From NCBI GenBank assembly GCA_015183035.1, contig JACZZP010000007.1, positions 1,922,001 to 1,986,000 on the forward strand: a stretch of DNA of 64,000 bases, given 5' to 3'. Both the position numbers and the translations under genes were made by a program. Below, in pieces: positions 21,266 to 29,717 of the stretch. Origin of the DNA: Meloidogyne chitwoodi (lineage: Eukaryota; Nematoda; Chromadorea; Rhabditida; Meloidogynidae). Below the pieces are notes generated by a model. It was not told the DNA's origin. It saw only the letters and a list, made by a program, of their open reading frames with translations, and did not search any database. Position 1 is the first letter of the stretch; every line of letters starts with the position of its first letter.

Positions 21266-24200
21266 CTAAGAGAGGGCAATCTGAGAATCACTCCATAGGT
21301 GAATTTGAGTCAGAGGTACCCCTATTTCTTTCTTTATATAGGCAATAGCTCGGACTCCAATGAGTATGGCGATCAATTCCATTCTTGGAATTGTCAAAGT
21401 TTTACCTCCCTTTTTTGGTTTGAGTCGATTCTTGGAGAAAATGAGCGAAGTGAATATTGAGTCTTGGCTCATTCCTCTTAGGTAGACTGCGGCTGCATAG
21501 GCGCAGGAGGAGGCGTCGACAAAGGTATGTAGTTCTAATTTTTCTGGATTTACTGGGAGCGCCCTCCGAGGAATGGAAATGTTTGAACCTTGCCATCCGT
21601 TTAAGAAGTTTTCCCAAACAGATAACTCTTCTTCTGAGAGTGGGCTGTCCCAATCATGTCCGTGATCCCATAGCTTCTGAAAAAATAGCTTGGCTGGGAG
21701 GACAGAAGGAGATAATAGACCTAGCGGGTCATAAATGCCGGCTAGTGAACTAAGAACAGCTCGCCTTGAGGTGATCTTTTGTATGGATTCATTTGGTAAC
21801 TGAAAGCTGAGTCGATCGGTTGAAGTGTTCCAGCGCATTCCCAGTACCTTTGGCTCTTTTGCGTCCAAACGGTCCTTTTCTGGGATGGCGTCCATTAGTT
21901 GCGCCGAATTGGATGAAAATTCGCGCAAATTCATTTTTGCGTCAATGAAAATCTCCTTGGCCTTCTGGCATTTTTCAAGGAGTTCGGGCCATGTTTCTGC
22001 CCCTATATGTAAGTTATCCACGTACAGGCTGTTGGACAGTTCGGCGGCAACACCTGGACCATACTTATCAAGGTGATGGTTAATTACTCCCGCTAAAAGG
22101 TAGGGGGAGCAAATAACGCCGAAAGCAACACGTGTAAATCGGTAAAATTGAGTATTGCTGGCGGTGGGGGGTTTTAGTAAATCTTTTACCCACATAAATT
22201 TTGCGACCTCCCGGTCAGCTGGATGGAGTCCCACCATCAAAAAGGCGGACTCTATGTCGGAAATAGCGACAAATTTAGGTTGCCGGAAGCGAATTAATAA
22301 TCCGGCCAGCTCAGGTAACAGAACCGGCCCCCGAAGCAAACAATCATTCAATGATGGTTGCCCTCGGGGGTGGGCGCTGGCATCAAAAACAGGCCGTATT
22401 TTGTGTGTAATAACGGCATGGTGGGCCAAATAGTGTTCTTGGCCTTCAGATTTTCTTGTGGCTGGTTCTATAATTCCTTGTTTCAGGTAATCAAGGAAAA
22501 CTTTATTGTACTTCTCCAACAACTCCTTTGATCGTTGGAGATTATTGTATGTTGAACAAAGTCGGCTAAAGGCCATACGATAATTGCTGGGTAGTGGGGC
22601 TCGAGGTTCGCGCCAGATCCAGCTTACCGTATACCGGCCTTCCTTATCTTGTGTAATTGACTTCTTTAGTTGGTTGATGGCTAATTGGTCGTCATCAGAG
22701 GCGGGGTCTTCTCGGATACCTATACTCTCTAGGTTCCAGAATTCCTCTACTGTATTTGCTGGAGGCATTTGGTCTATATTACTGTGACTGACTGCGGCGA
22801 GAGAGTGCGCCCATTTCCCTCCCTGAGGGCTCATGTCGGACTCTCCGCCCACTACAGGACCAAATGCTGTTTGAATGACGAAAAGACCTGGGGCAACTTC
22901 AGTTCTCCCCATAAAATATTTCCAGAAATGACGAGTGCCGAGCATAATTCCCGGGACCTCGTTGGACAATTCTATCGCTCTCTGAACTTCGGGATAATCG
23001 GTAACTTGAGTAGGCATTTCTGATACCCAATTGGCCATCTCGAAGGGAGTGCTTATCTCTTTAGTCCAGTTCAGTTCTAATTCCTCCCATTCGCCGTCCT
23101 CCCGCTGAATAGAAATTGCGTAGGACGGGGAGCGAATTCTGATGGGATCTCTCAATGTCCCCCCAAAGCCGTGAACTTCAACATCGTCACGGCCTACTTG
23201 AGGCGGACGTAAGTAATTTACTAGTGATTTTGTAATGTGGCTTAGTTGACTCCCTGGATCAAAAAATACGTACGCAGGGAGTTCTTTGTTCAAATCCTTA
23301 GGTGAGGCAACCGTAAGCTTCCGCGTCATGAGGTAGGCAGTTGACTTCTTCCTAAGGTGTGAATAGGCCATTGATGTGATAGATTTATTGAGGGAATTTC
23401 CTTCCTCAATTGGGGACGGCTGAATCGAATTAGTGCCAGTAGCGGGACTAATTTCTGATACAGCGGCCATCTGAGAAAAATGTTTTTGCTGCTTCGGCTT
23501 GTTCTCAGATCGATTTGCGATTCTTGATTTGTTTTGCTCTCGGCCTTTCATGCATACTAGCAAGTGGTGGCCACCTTGACATTGTCCGCATATCCTGTGG
23601 GAAGGGCATTCCTTAACAAAATGACCATCCCTCAGACATCGAATACAACGATTTTGTTCTCTTAGGCGCCGAAATCGATCTTGCGGCGTTGGATACTTCG
23701 GGCATTGCGAAGGGAAATGACCAAAAGTATCGCATAATGAGCAATTCCGCGACCCTCTGAATGGGCGACGGATTGCATTTCTCTGATGTGATGGTGCCCC
23801 GAAGGAACGAATCATCTCCGGTGATCCTCTCTTGGGGTGTGGCTTATTTCTCGCCAATGGTTGATGAATTATTTCTTGTTTGTGACGGGTTATGGTAGCA
23901 CACCTTTGTACTTCTTCCCGAATTTCGACGATTTCGCGCAACTCCTTTCTGAGTTGGGCGCAGTTCCACCTTGAACCTGATCCTCGCTCTTTTTCTATGA
24001 GCTTGGCGACTATTGATTGTGGCAACTTTGACTTGATGGAGGCCGAGACGAATGGGGACGAATCAACGTGCCCGTAGGCCTCGAGTTGCCTACAAATACG
24101 CTCGATATTGTCCACAAACGAGCGAAGCGAATGACTACTTTCATTCGCGTGGTGCATGTTCATAAGTTCGGCCTCGAGGGCCTCTGTGATCGCTCGATCA

Positions 24201-24985
24201 TCCCCATAACGGGATTTGAGCAGCTCAAGAGCTCTTGTATAATTTTCGTTGGATAAGACAAATCCTGCTATTAAATCCTTGGCGGGCCCATGGAGGAACG
24301 TGAGTAGATAACTCATCTTCCTGACGTTATCCATGGCGCGCTGGTCGATATTGGCTGAAAATAATTGCCAAAAGGCCGGCCACTTCTTTGGATCCCCATT
24401 GAACGGGTCCAAACGAAGTTCGGGCAACCGAATTTCTGGTTGAAAGCGGTTTGCTGGTGGTACTGGATTAATTATTGGTTGATTGACTTGCTCTTCATGT
24501 ACTGATTGTTGTTCCCGAACGGAATTATGTTCCTGAACGGATTGTTGTTGACCTTGTTGTTGAGAGGGAACTGTCTGTCCCGACTCTCGACTTGCTTGAC
24601 TACTTATTCTGACTTCCATCTCTTCTAAAAGGTACTCAATTTCGTTGATAATGATTCTGGCTTGTTCTGCAAATTCCATGAAATGCACTTTTGGTAAGTG
24701 TGCTTCTTCTGGTGGAGGTGGAGGGAACTCACCGTAAGTTCGCTCCTCAGCCTCTAGTGTCTCACCCTCAAGACGGTCGATGAGAATTTCCCATTTCTCA
24801 TTAAGTCTGTCGATCCGATCCAGGGTTCGAGTTAGGTGATGGTGCTCACCTTTTAGTTGATCAAGGTCTCGCTCGGCACCCGCTCTCAATAAGGCGGTGG
24901 CGGCGGTAAGGTGAACCTTTAAAGTTTTGAGTGCTGGACCTAATTGGCTTCTGATTGGTCCGGAGGAAGGCATAATGATCCTCAA
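21266..24985 (-). CDS. Bel/Pao Gag-protease-reverse transcriptase polyprotein
   Basis: A 1239-codon ORF starting at the Met of MRIIMPSSGP. Gag has a Gln-rich segment and a capsid-like stretch (LDPFNGDPKKWPAFWQLF), then CCHC-type knuckles (CSLCDTFGHFPSQC, CIRCLRDGHFVKEC). The retropepsin motif reads FFDPGS. The reverse transcriptase has ISDIESAFLMVGL and the catalytic box YVDN, with Asn at the last position. RNase H starts with FVDASS, and the ORF stops after LWSDSQIALS at a TAG (21266-21268). A tryptophan codon differs from TAG by one base, and I believe the family usually has tryptophan there, so this is most simply a nonsense change. The same frame continues beyond it. Confidence 0.9.
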   Translation of the reverse strand: MRIIMPSSGPIRSQLGPALKTLKVHLTAATALLRAGAERDLDQLKGEHHHLTRTLDRIDRLNEKWEILIDRLEGETLEAEERTYGEFPPPPPEEAHLPKVHFMEFAEQARIIINEIEYLLEEMEVRISSQASRESGQTVPSQQQGQQQSVQEHNSVREQQSVHEEQVNQPIINPVPPANRFQPEIRLPELRLDPFNGDPKKWPAFWQLFSANIDQRAMDNVRKMSYLLTFLHGPAKDLIAGFVLSNENYTRALELLKSRYGDDRAITEALEAELMNMHHANESSHSLRSFVDNIERICRQLEAYGHVDSSPFVSASIKSKLPQSIVAKLIEKERGSGSRWNCAQLRKELREIVEIREEVQRCATITRHKQEIIHQPLARNKPHPKRGSPEMIRSFGAPSHQRNAIRRPFRGSRNCSLCDTFGHFPSQCPKYPTPQDRFRRLREQNRCIRCLRDGHFVKECPSHRICGQCQGGHHLLVCMKGREQNKSRIANRSENKPKQQKHFSQMAAVSEISPATGTNSIQPSPIEEGNSLNKSITSMAYSHLRKKSTAYLMTRKLTVASPKDLNKELPAYVFFDPGSQLSHITKSLVNYLRPPQVGRDDVEVHGFGGTLRDPIRIRSPSYAISIQREDGEWEELELNWTKEISTPFEMANWVSEMPTQVTDYPEVQRAIELSNEVPGIMLGTRHFWKYFMGRTEVAPGLFVIQTAFGPVVGGESDMSPQGGKWAHSLAAVSHSNIDQMPPANTVEEFWNLESIGIREDPASDDDQLAINQLKKSITQDKEGRYTVSWIWREPRAPLPSNYRMAFSRLCSTYNNLQRSKELLEKYNKVFLDYLKQGIIEPATRKSEGQEHYLAHHAVITHKIRPVFDASAHPRGQPSLNDCLLRGPVLLPELAGLLIRFRQPKFVAISDIESAFLMVGLHPADREVAKFMWVKDLLKPPTASNTQFYRFTRVAFGVICSPYLLAGVINHHLDKYGPGVAAELSNSLYVDNLHIGAETWPELLEKCQKAKEIFIDAKMNLREFSSNSAQLMDAIPEKDRLDAKEPKVLGMRWNTSTDRLSFQLPNESIQKITSRRAVLSSLAGIYDPLGLLSPSVLPAKLFFQKLWDHGHDWDSPLSEEELSVWENFLNGWQGSNISIPRRALPVNPEKLELHTFVDASSCAYAAAVYLRGMSQDSIFTSLIFSKNRLKPKKGGKTLTIPRMELIAILIGVRAIAYIKKEIGVPLTQIHLWSDSQIALS

Positions 24986-25411
24986 CTATTTTAAACTGGA
25001 TTAAAGGCTAAAATTAGGCTTTAATACTTTTTCAGTTTAAAAATTTATAAAATTTCCAAATTGGTGAAAAAAGTGACAATTTTTCACTTTTTTATTAATT
25101 TGTAAAGAAAAGAGACTGCACGAGCAGGCAGTGTCTATAAATAAAGAAAGGCGATGTCCCTTCACTGGGATGTGCAATCGCTCTTTGAAGTTTGTGTAGT
25201 TGGCGCACTAACACAAAAGAATGGCTGGCTAGAGCCAATTGACTGGTAAAATGTGCAAGTCAAAAATAAAGTTGACTGCAGGTGTTAATATTGTTTTTTG
25301 TCCCTTTTGGACAAGAATGTGGCGGCTCAGCTAGGAGCAGTAAATCACCAATGATTAGGTGGGCAACTAATGGCCAAAGTAGTAAAAGGGCCCAGCTCGG
25401 GGCAAAATTAA

Positions 25412-25668
25412 GATTGGCGGCTAAACGGCCAAGTAACAGTGACGGCCCAGTTTGGGGCAGCAAATACTTAAAAACAACGTGTAAGCCCAGCTCGGGGCGA
25501 AAATGAAGATTGGCACTAAGTGGCCAAGTAAAAGTGACGGCCCAGTTTGGGGCAGCAAATCACTTAAAAACAACGTGTAAGCCCAGCTCGGGGCGAAAAT
25601 AACGATTGGCGACTAAGTGGCCAAGTAAAAGTGACGGCCCAGTTTGGGGCAGCAAATCACTTGAGAGC
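25412..25668. repeat. Tandem repeat in the 5' leader of the LTR element
   Basis: Units of 97 and 95 bp start at GATTGGC at 25412, 25509 and 25604. Each contains GACGGCCCAGTTTGGGGCAG and, in the first two, GCCCAGCTCGGGGCG. A decayed partial copy precedes them near 25345. The array lies between primer-binding site and gag, where packaging or translation signals would be expected. Confidence 0.75.
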
Positions 25669-25720
25669 AACAGTAGTTGGTCTCCTTGTAGTTACGGGGC
25701 AGTACGACTGGACTGCAGTG

Positions 25721-25738
25721 GACCCGTACGGGGCTCCA
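25721..25738 (-). promoter_or_regulatory. Primer-binding site
   Basis: On the minus strand TGGAGCCCCGTACGGGTC starts seven bases after the end of the 5' LTR. TGG pairs with a tRNA 3' CCA. I cannot say which tRNA primes it. Confidence 0.65.
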
Positions 25739-25745
25739 AATTTTA

Positions 25746-26251
25746 TGTGCCGAAAGCACAATTTGTAAAGTGCCGAAAAGGCACAGTTAAATAACCTAGA
25801 CTCAAACAATTAAACAAAAAACACAAATTAAAGAACTTTACTGATTTCTAATAAAAAATAATATAACAAAATAGCTCGGGGGGATAAAAGCCGAGAACGA
25901 GAATTTATTAATTATAAAATTAATGATAATGCCCAAAGGCACAAGTGGTAGTTTATATAAGAGAAGTGGTGATCAAAAGTACTAGCAGGGCAAAATGCGC
26001 TGGTAGTAAATTTGCCAGCAAGTAAGAGCAAGCAAGTAGAAGAAGCAAGTGAAGTCAGTGTAAAAAACTGAATTACAACTGAATTGAATGATGGGGATAA
26101 ACGCAATGATTAAATAGTGAAAAGGTTGGGCGGTACAAAAATAAGTTTGGCCAAAAACAATTAAAAAGAAAGTTGGCAATCAATAAAAGGGAACATATAA
26201 TTAAAATAAATAATTAAATTAAAATGGTTAAAAAAGTGCCTATTCGGCACA
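25746..26251 (-). repeat. 5' LTR
   Basis: 506 bp, identical to 14047-14552. It is the upstream LTR for this minus-strand element and should hold its promoter. It is followed by the right copy of the GCCTT target duplication. Confidence 0.95.
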
Positions 26252-27240
26252 GCCTTCATATAAAAATTTTTTTATTTTTTGATAATAAGTAATGGGTTAA
26301 AAGAAAATGTTTTGTATGGGCCATTTTGTTGCCGAATGTTAATGCGGCACTGAAATGGACTTTTTGAACAGTTTTGTGAATATGATTTGGAATTTTTGGG
26401 AGAATATGAAATCGAGTATGGGGATTTTTTTATGATAGGTCACTTTGGTGCCAAGTTCGAGTGTGGCACTGAAATGGCCGGTTGAAGTTTTAAATTGGAT
26501 TTTTGAGTGCGAAACTGAACCTGGGGGAGTTGAGTGTAGTTATTGTATTTGTAGCCAATAGATGTAGCTACAAAAAGTTTGTGAGACACTTGAATCTTGG
26601 GATAAGATTAGGGGAGTTATGAGTCTTGAAATGGGGATCTGAACAGTTATTTGAACTTAACTTTGCGGGGAGTTTTTACCCCATAAAAGATATTTTTTTC
26701 AAAAAAATCGGAATAAAAATTTTGACATTATTTTCCAAAGGGGTACCCCTTTTGCTATATTTTCGGAAATTTTCAATTGACCTTTTCTTTGCGAGTTTTA
26801 ATTGGATTTGAATGAAACAAATCTTATTAAATAAAGCAAAAAATTAGTTATTTTTTGAGTGAAGAAAAAGTTGAAAAATTTTGAGGTTAGGGGTAGTTAG
26901 GGTCGATTTTTTGAAAATTTGAAATTTTTCGGTTTTTCGAAAAAATTTTGGAATTTTTGCCATGGGATCAGATTGAAAGTATTTTTATAAAATGAAGCAT
27001 AATTTTTAACACCTAATAGTATTTTAAAATTTTCAAAAAAGGTTCCTTTTGAAAAAGTTATGATTTTTTTAAGTTTTGGTCATAAAATCTCATCTAAAAT
27101 TTTGAAGCCAAAAATGCAAACATAAAAATTAATGTAATATTGGCAAATGATATATCATTTGAAAGCCCTTGATGAGCTGATTCTAAAAATATTTTTATTT
27201 AAATTCTTGAGCCATTTTTGACCAATTTACGGTTGGTCAA
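26252..27240. repeat. Right part of the repeat split by the LTR element
   Basis: It continues the older repeat seen at 13561-14046. Motifs of the type GGTCACTTTGGTGCC...GTGTGGCACTGAAATGG occur at 26310-26350 and 26430-26480. From 26820 it grades into AT-rich sequence with no gene. No coding region supported. Confidence 0.45.
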
Positions 27241-27249
27241 CATTTGGGA

Positions 27250-28050
27250 TTATGAGGTGATCCATCTATTATGAAGAAACAAGGGCCGAATGCCCGAGGT
27301 GATCCATCCGTAATAAAGAACCGAGGGCCGAAGGCCCGAGGTGATCCATATACAATGAAGAAACGAGGGCAGAAGACCCGAGGTGATCCATCTATAGTGA
27401 AGAAACGAGAGCCGATGGCCAGCGGTGATCCATCTGTTATAAAAAATGCGGGCCGAAGGCCCGAGGTGATCCATTTGTAATAAAGTAATGAGGGCCGAAG
27501 GTCCTAGGTCTGACACCCATCTGCAATAAAGAACCGAGGGCCGAAAGCCTGAGGTGTGACATCCATCTGTAATAAAGAAATGAGGGCCGAAGCCCCGAGG
27601 TGAAACACTCATCCGCAATGATGAACCGAGGGCCGAAGGCCCGAGGTGAAACACTCATCCGCAATGATGAACCGAGGGCCGAAGGCCCGAGGAGAGCCAT
27701 CCTTCTGAAATGATGGAACCGAGGGCCGAAGGCCCGAGCTTACATCCATCATCAATAAAGGAACGAGGGCCGAAGGCTCAAGGTGATCCATGGTAGAACT
27801 GAGGCCGAAGGCCGAGATGATCCATCTGTAATAAAGAAACGAGGGCCGAATGCCCAAGTGCTCCATCCATCAGAATGATAAAACATTGGGACAATAGGTA
27901 ATCGAGTATGGCGAATTCAATAAGCATGGTTATTTTGGTGCCCAAATTGAGTGTGGCACTGAAATGGCCAAATAAATTTAAAAAAGCCGTGATTTAATAG
28001 GGATAATGGGAAATCGACTATTATGAAGGTGCGAGGGCCGAAGGCCCGAG
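27250..28050. repeat. Minisatellite with GGGCCGAAGGCCC core
   Basis: About 14 imperfect units of 35-50 bp between 27285 and 27860, plus an isolated one at 28029. Each contains a GGGCCGAAGGCCC core that can fold on itself, followed by CGAGGTGATCCATC and a short A-rich spacer AATAAAGAA. Units in the middle share longer blocks (GAAACACTCATCCGCAATGA twice), showing recent duplication. ORFs through the array only reflect its periodicity. Confidence 0.85.
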
Positions 28051-28515
28051 GTGTAACAAACATGGGACCCCCGCACATTTAACAAGAATATTTAAAACTT
28101 CTAGCAGCGCGCGAAGCGCGCCCCAAAGCCCGACAGGGCTTTTTAACACAAAAATATTTTTTACCCAAAATTTTTTTTAACTTTCCAAATTTTTAAATAT
28201 ATTAATGTAATTTAATATTCCCCATGTACTGCACTACTGAGTAGAGCACGCTTCCACTGGTTTATTTTAATAAACAATTAGCTCACAACCTTTATTCATT
28301 AAAACCCTCTGATTACAAAGTGTCATAGTCTGAAAATTCCCCGCCCAACTTTTGGGAAATAAAAGGGAAGGGAAAATCAGCAAAGGGAGCCCAGTCTTTA
28401 ATTAACACACCAACCGATTAGGCTGGTTCTCCCTCCCCTTTAAACTTCATATATTATATTTTATTTAAATTGTGATAAAACTTTATTGGGAGTTTTCTTT
28501 TAAAGGTGCTACAAG

Positions 28516-28566
28516 AAGAAAAGGCGCGTCCCGGGAGTTGGCTCCCCAACTCTCGGGACCCAACGC
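28516..28566. repeat. GC-rich hairpin
   Basis: CCCGGGAGTTGGCTCCCC followed by CAACTCTCGGGACC can form a strong stem in otherwise AT-rich DNA. Function unknown. Confidence 0.4.
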
Positions 28567-28835
28567 CTCCAGCCAGTGCTGGTTTTTAAGACAAAGTACC
28601 CTATTAGATTGGTTATAAAATAATTAAAGGGTAATGTATTCGATAAATATAGATTTGATCACTGGCAATTAAACAACTACTTATATTAATAATTTATTTT
28701 AAAATAAAAATGTTCTAATATCAAGTAACCCCATCAAAACGGAGTCAGTTAAAACTCTAAATTAGTCTAAAAAAATTTTTTTTTAAATATCTCGCTTTAA
28801 ATTTATAAAATCCCGACTTTTTTAAATTATTAAAT

Positions 28836-29369
28836 CACGTGAGTAGTTAATCATACGGGTATGTCGTGGGTGTAGGGGAAAAAAGAAGAGAGTAGTCGGT
28901 GTCGTGGGTGTAGGGGGAAGAAAAAGAAGAGGGCAATTGGTGTCGTGGGTAGGAAAAAAAAGAAGAGAGTAGTAGGTGTTGAGGCCTTTTCCTTTCTTCC
29001 CATGGGTATTGAGCAGTCGTCTTTCCAAGTCTTCTATAAGCCTTGAAAAGTTTTGGAAAAATAAAATCCTTTTTTTTCATCCAAAGGGCTATGCATTTCT
29101 TTCCATATTTGGTTGAGAATAGGATAAAATCTATTCTCAACCAATAGGCATTGGTCATAAAAATAAAACTCTTTTTTTTTCGCGCACTGAATCTTTTTCT
29201 TCCCCCCTACACCCACGACACCGACTACTCTCTTCTTCTTTTTCCCCCACTACACCCACGACACTAATTGCCCTCTTCTTTTTCTTCCCCCCTACACTCG
29301 CGACACCGACTACTCTCTTCTTTTTTCCCCTACACCCACGACATACCCGTATGATTAACTACTCACGTG
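28836..29369. repeat. Foldback element with about 150-bp inverted arms
   Basis: The outer arms begin CACGTGAGTAGTTAATCATAC on the left and end with the reverse complement on the right. Each arm carries purine-rich repeats GTCGGTGTCGTGGGTGTAGG with AAAGAAGAGAGTAG. The right arm has one more internal unit than the left. The centre (28985-29190) holds a small perfect hairpin around TTGAGAATAGG (29111-29144). No transposase. It looks like a non-autonomous DNA element. Confidence 0.75.
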
Positions 29370-29717
29370 TTAATCCACATTAATTGATAAAATCAAGAAA
29401 ATCAATTTTTAAATTGAGAGACAGTATTCTATAATTGAAGGCAGAGAGTGAAAGTAATAACTTTAAAAAATGTTGGCACTAATCTTGTTGTCATCAAATT
29501 GGATATAAAATAAAATTTGGATGACAGGTAAATTAATTCTCTACCTAGCTTTTTATATTTATTTTTTTTTTAATTAACTATGTAGGAGTCACTCATTAAA
29601 TAAAAAAAGTTTTTATTAAATTTTTTTGTTAAAATTACCAATAGGAATTAAAAGGATAAAAAATTTAAATTTATTGTTTTAATTTTTAATTAAAATTTTA
29701 TTATTAATTTAAGAGAA

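Larger units (their letters stand above)
14047..26251 (-). mobile_element. Full-length Bel/Pao LTR retrotransposon with Env-like region
   Basis: A 12,205-bp element read on the minus strand. It has two identical 506-bp LTRs starting TGTGCC and ending GGCACA, a 5-bp target duplication GCCTT (14042-14046 and 26252-26256), a primer-binding site next to the right LTR and a purine tract next to the left LTR. Domain order is Gag with zinc knuckles, protease, reverse transcriptase, RNase H, integrase, then an Env-like glycoprotein and extra reading frames. That order and the A17-type pol identify Bel/Pao. GC content is far above the host background. Identical LTRs mean a recent insertion. One internal stop interrupts the coding frame. 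Confidence 0.95.

Noticed and set aside
15058..24256. Many plus-strand ORFs of 60-240 codons inside the LTR element
   Set aside because: Antisense shadows of the continuous minus-strand coding frame.
27250..27866. Open frames encoding repeated SGLRPSVLYYRW-like peptides
   Set aside because: They only translate the minisatellite period; all frames show similar repeats.
28822..29216. ORFs rich in Pro/Thr/Phe in the foldback element
   Set aside because: Produced by the purine-rich inverted arms; no start context or homologue.
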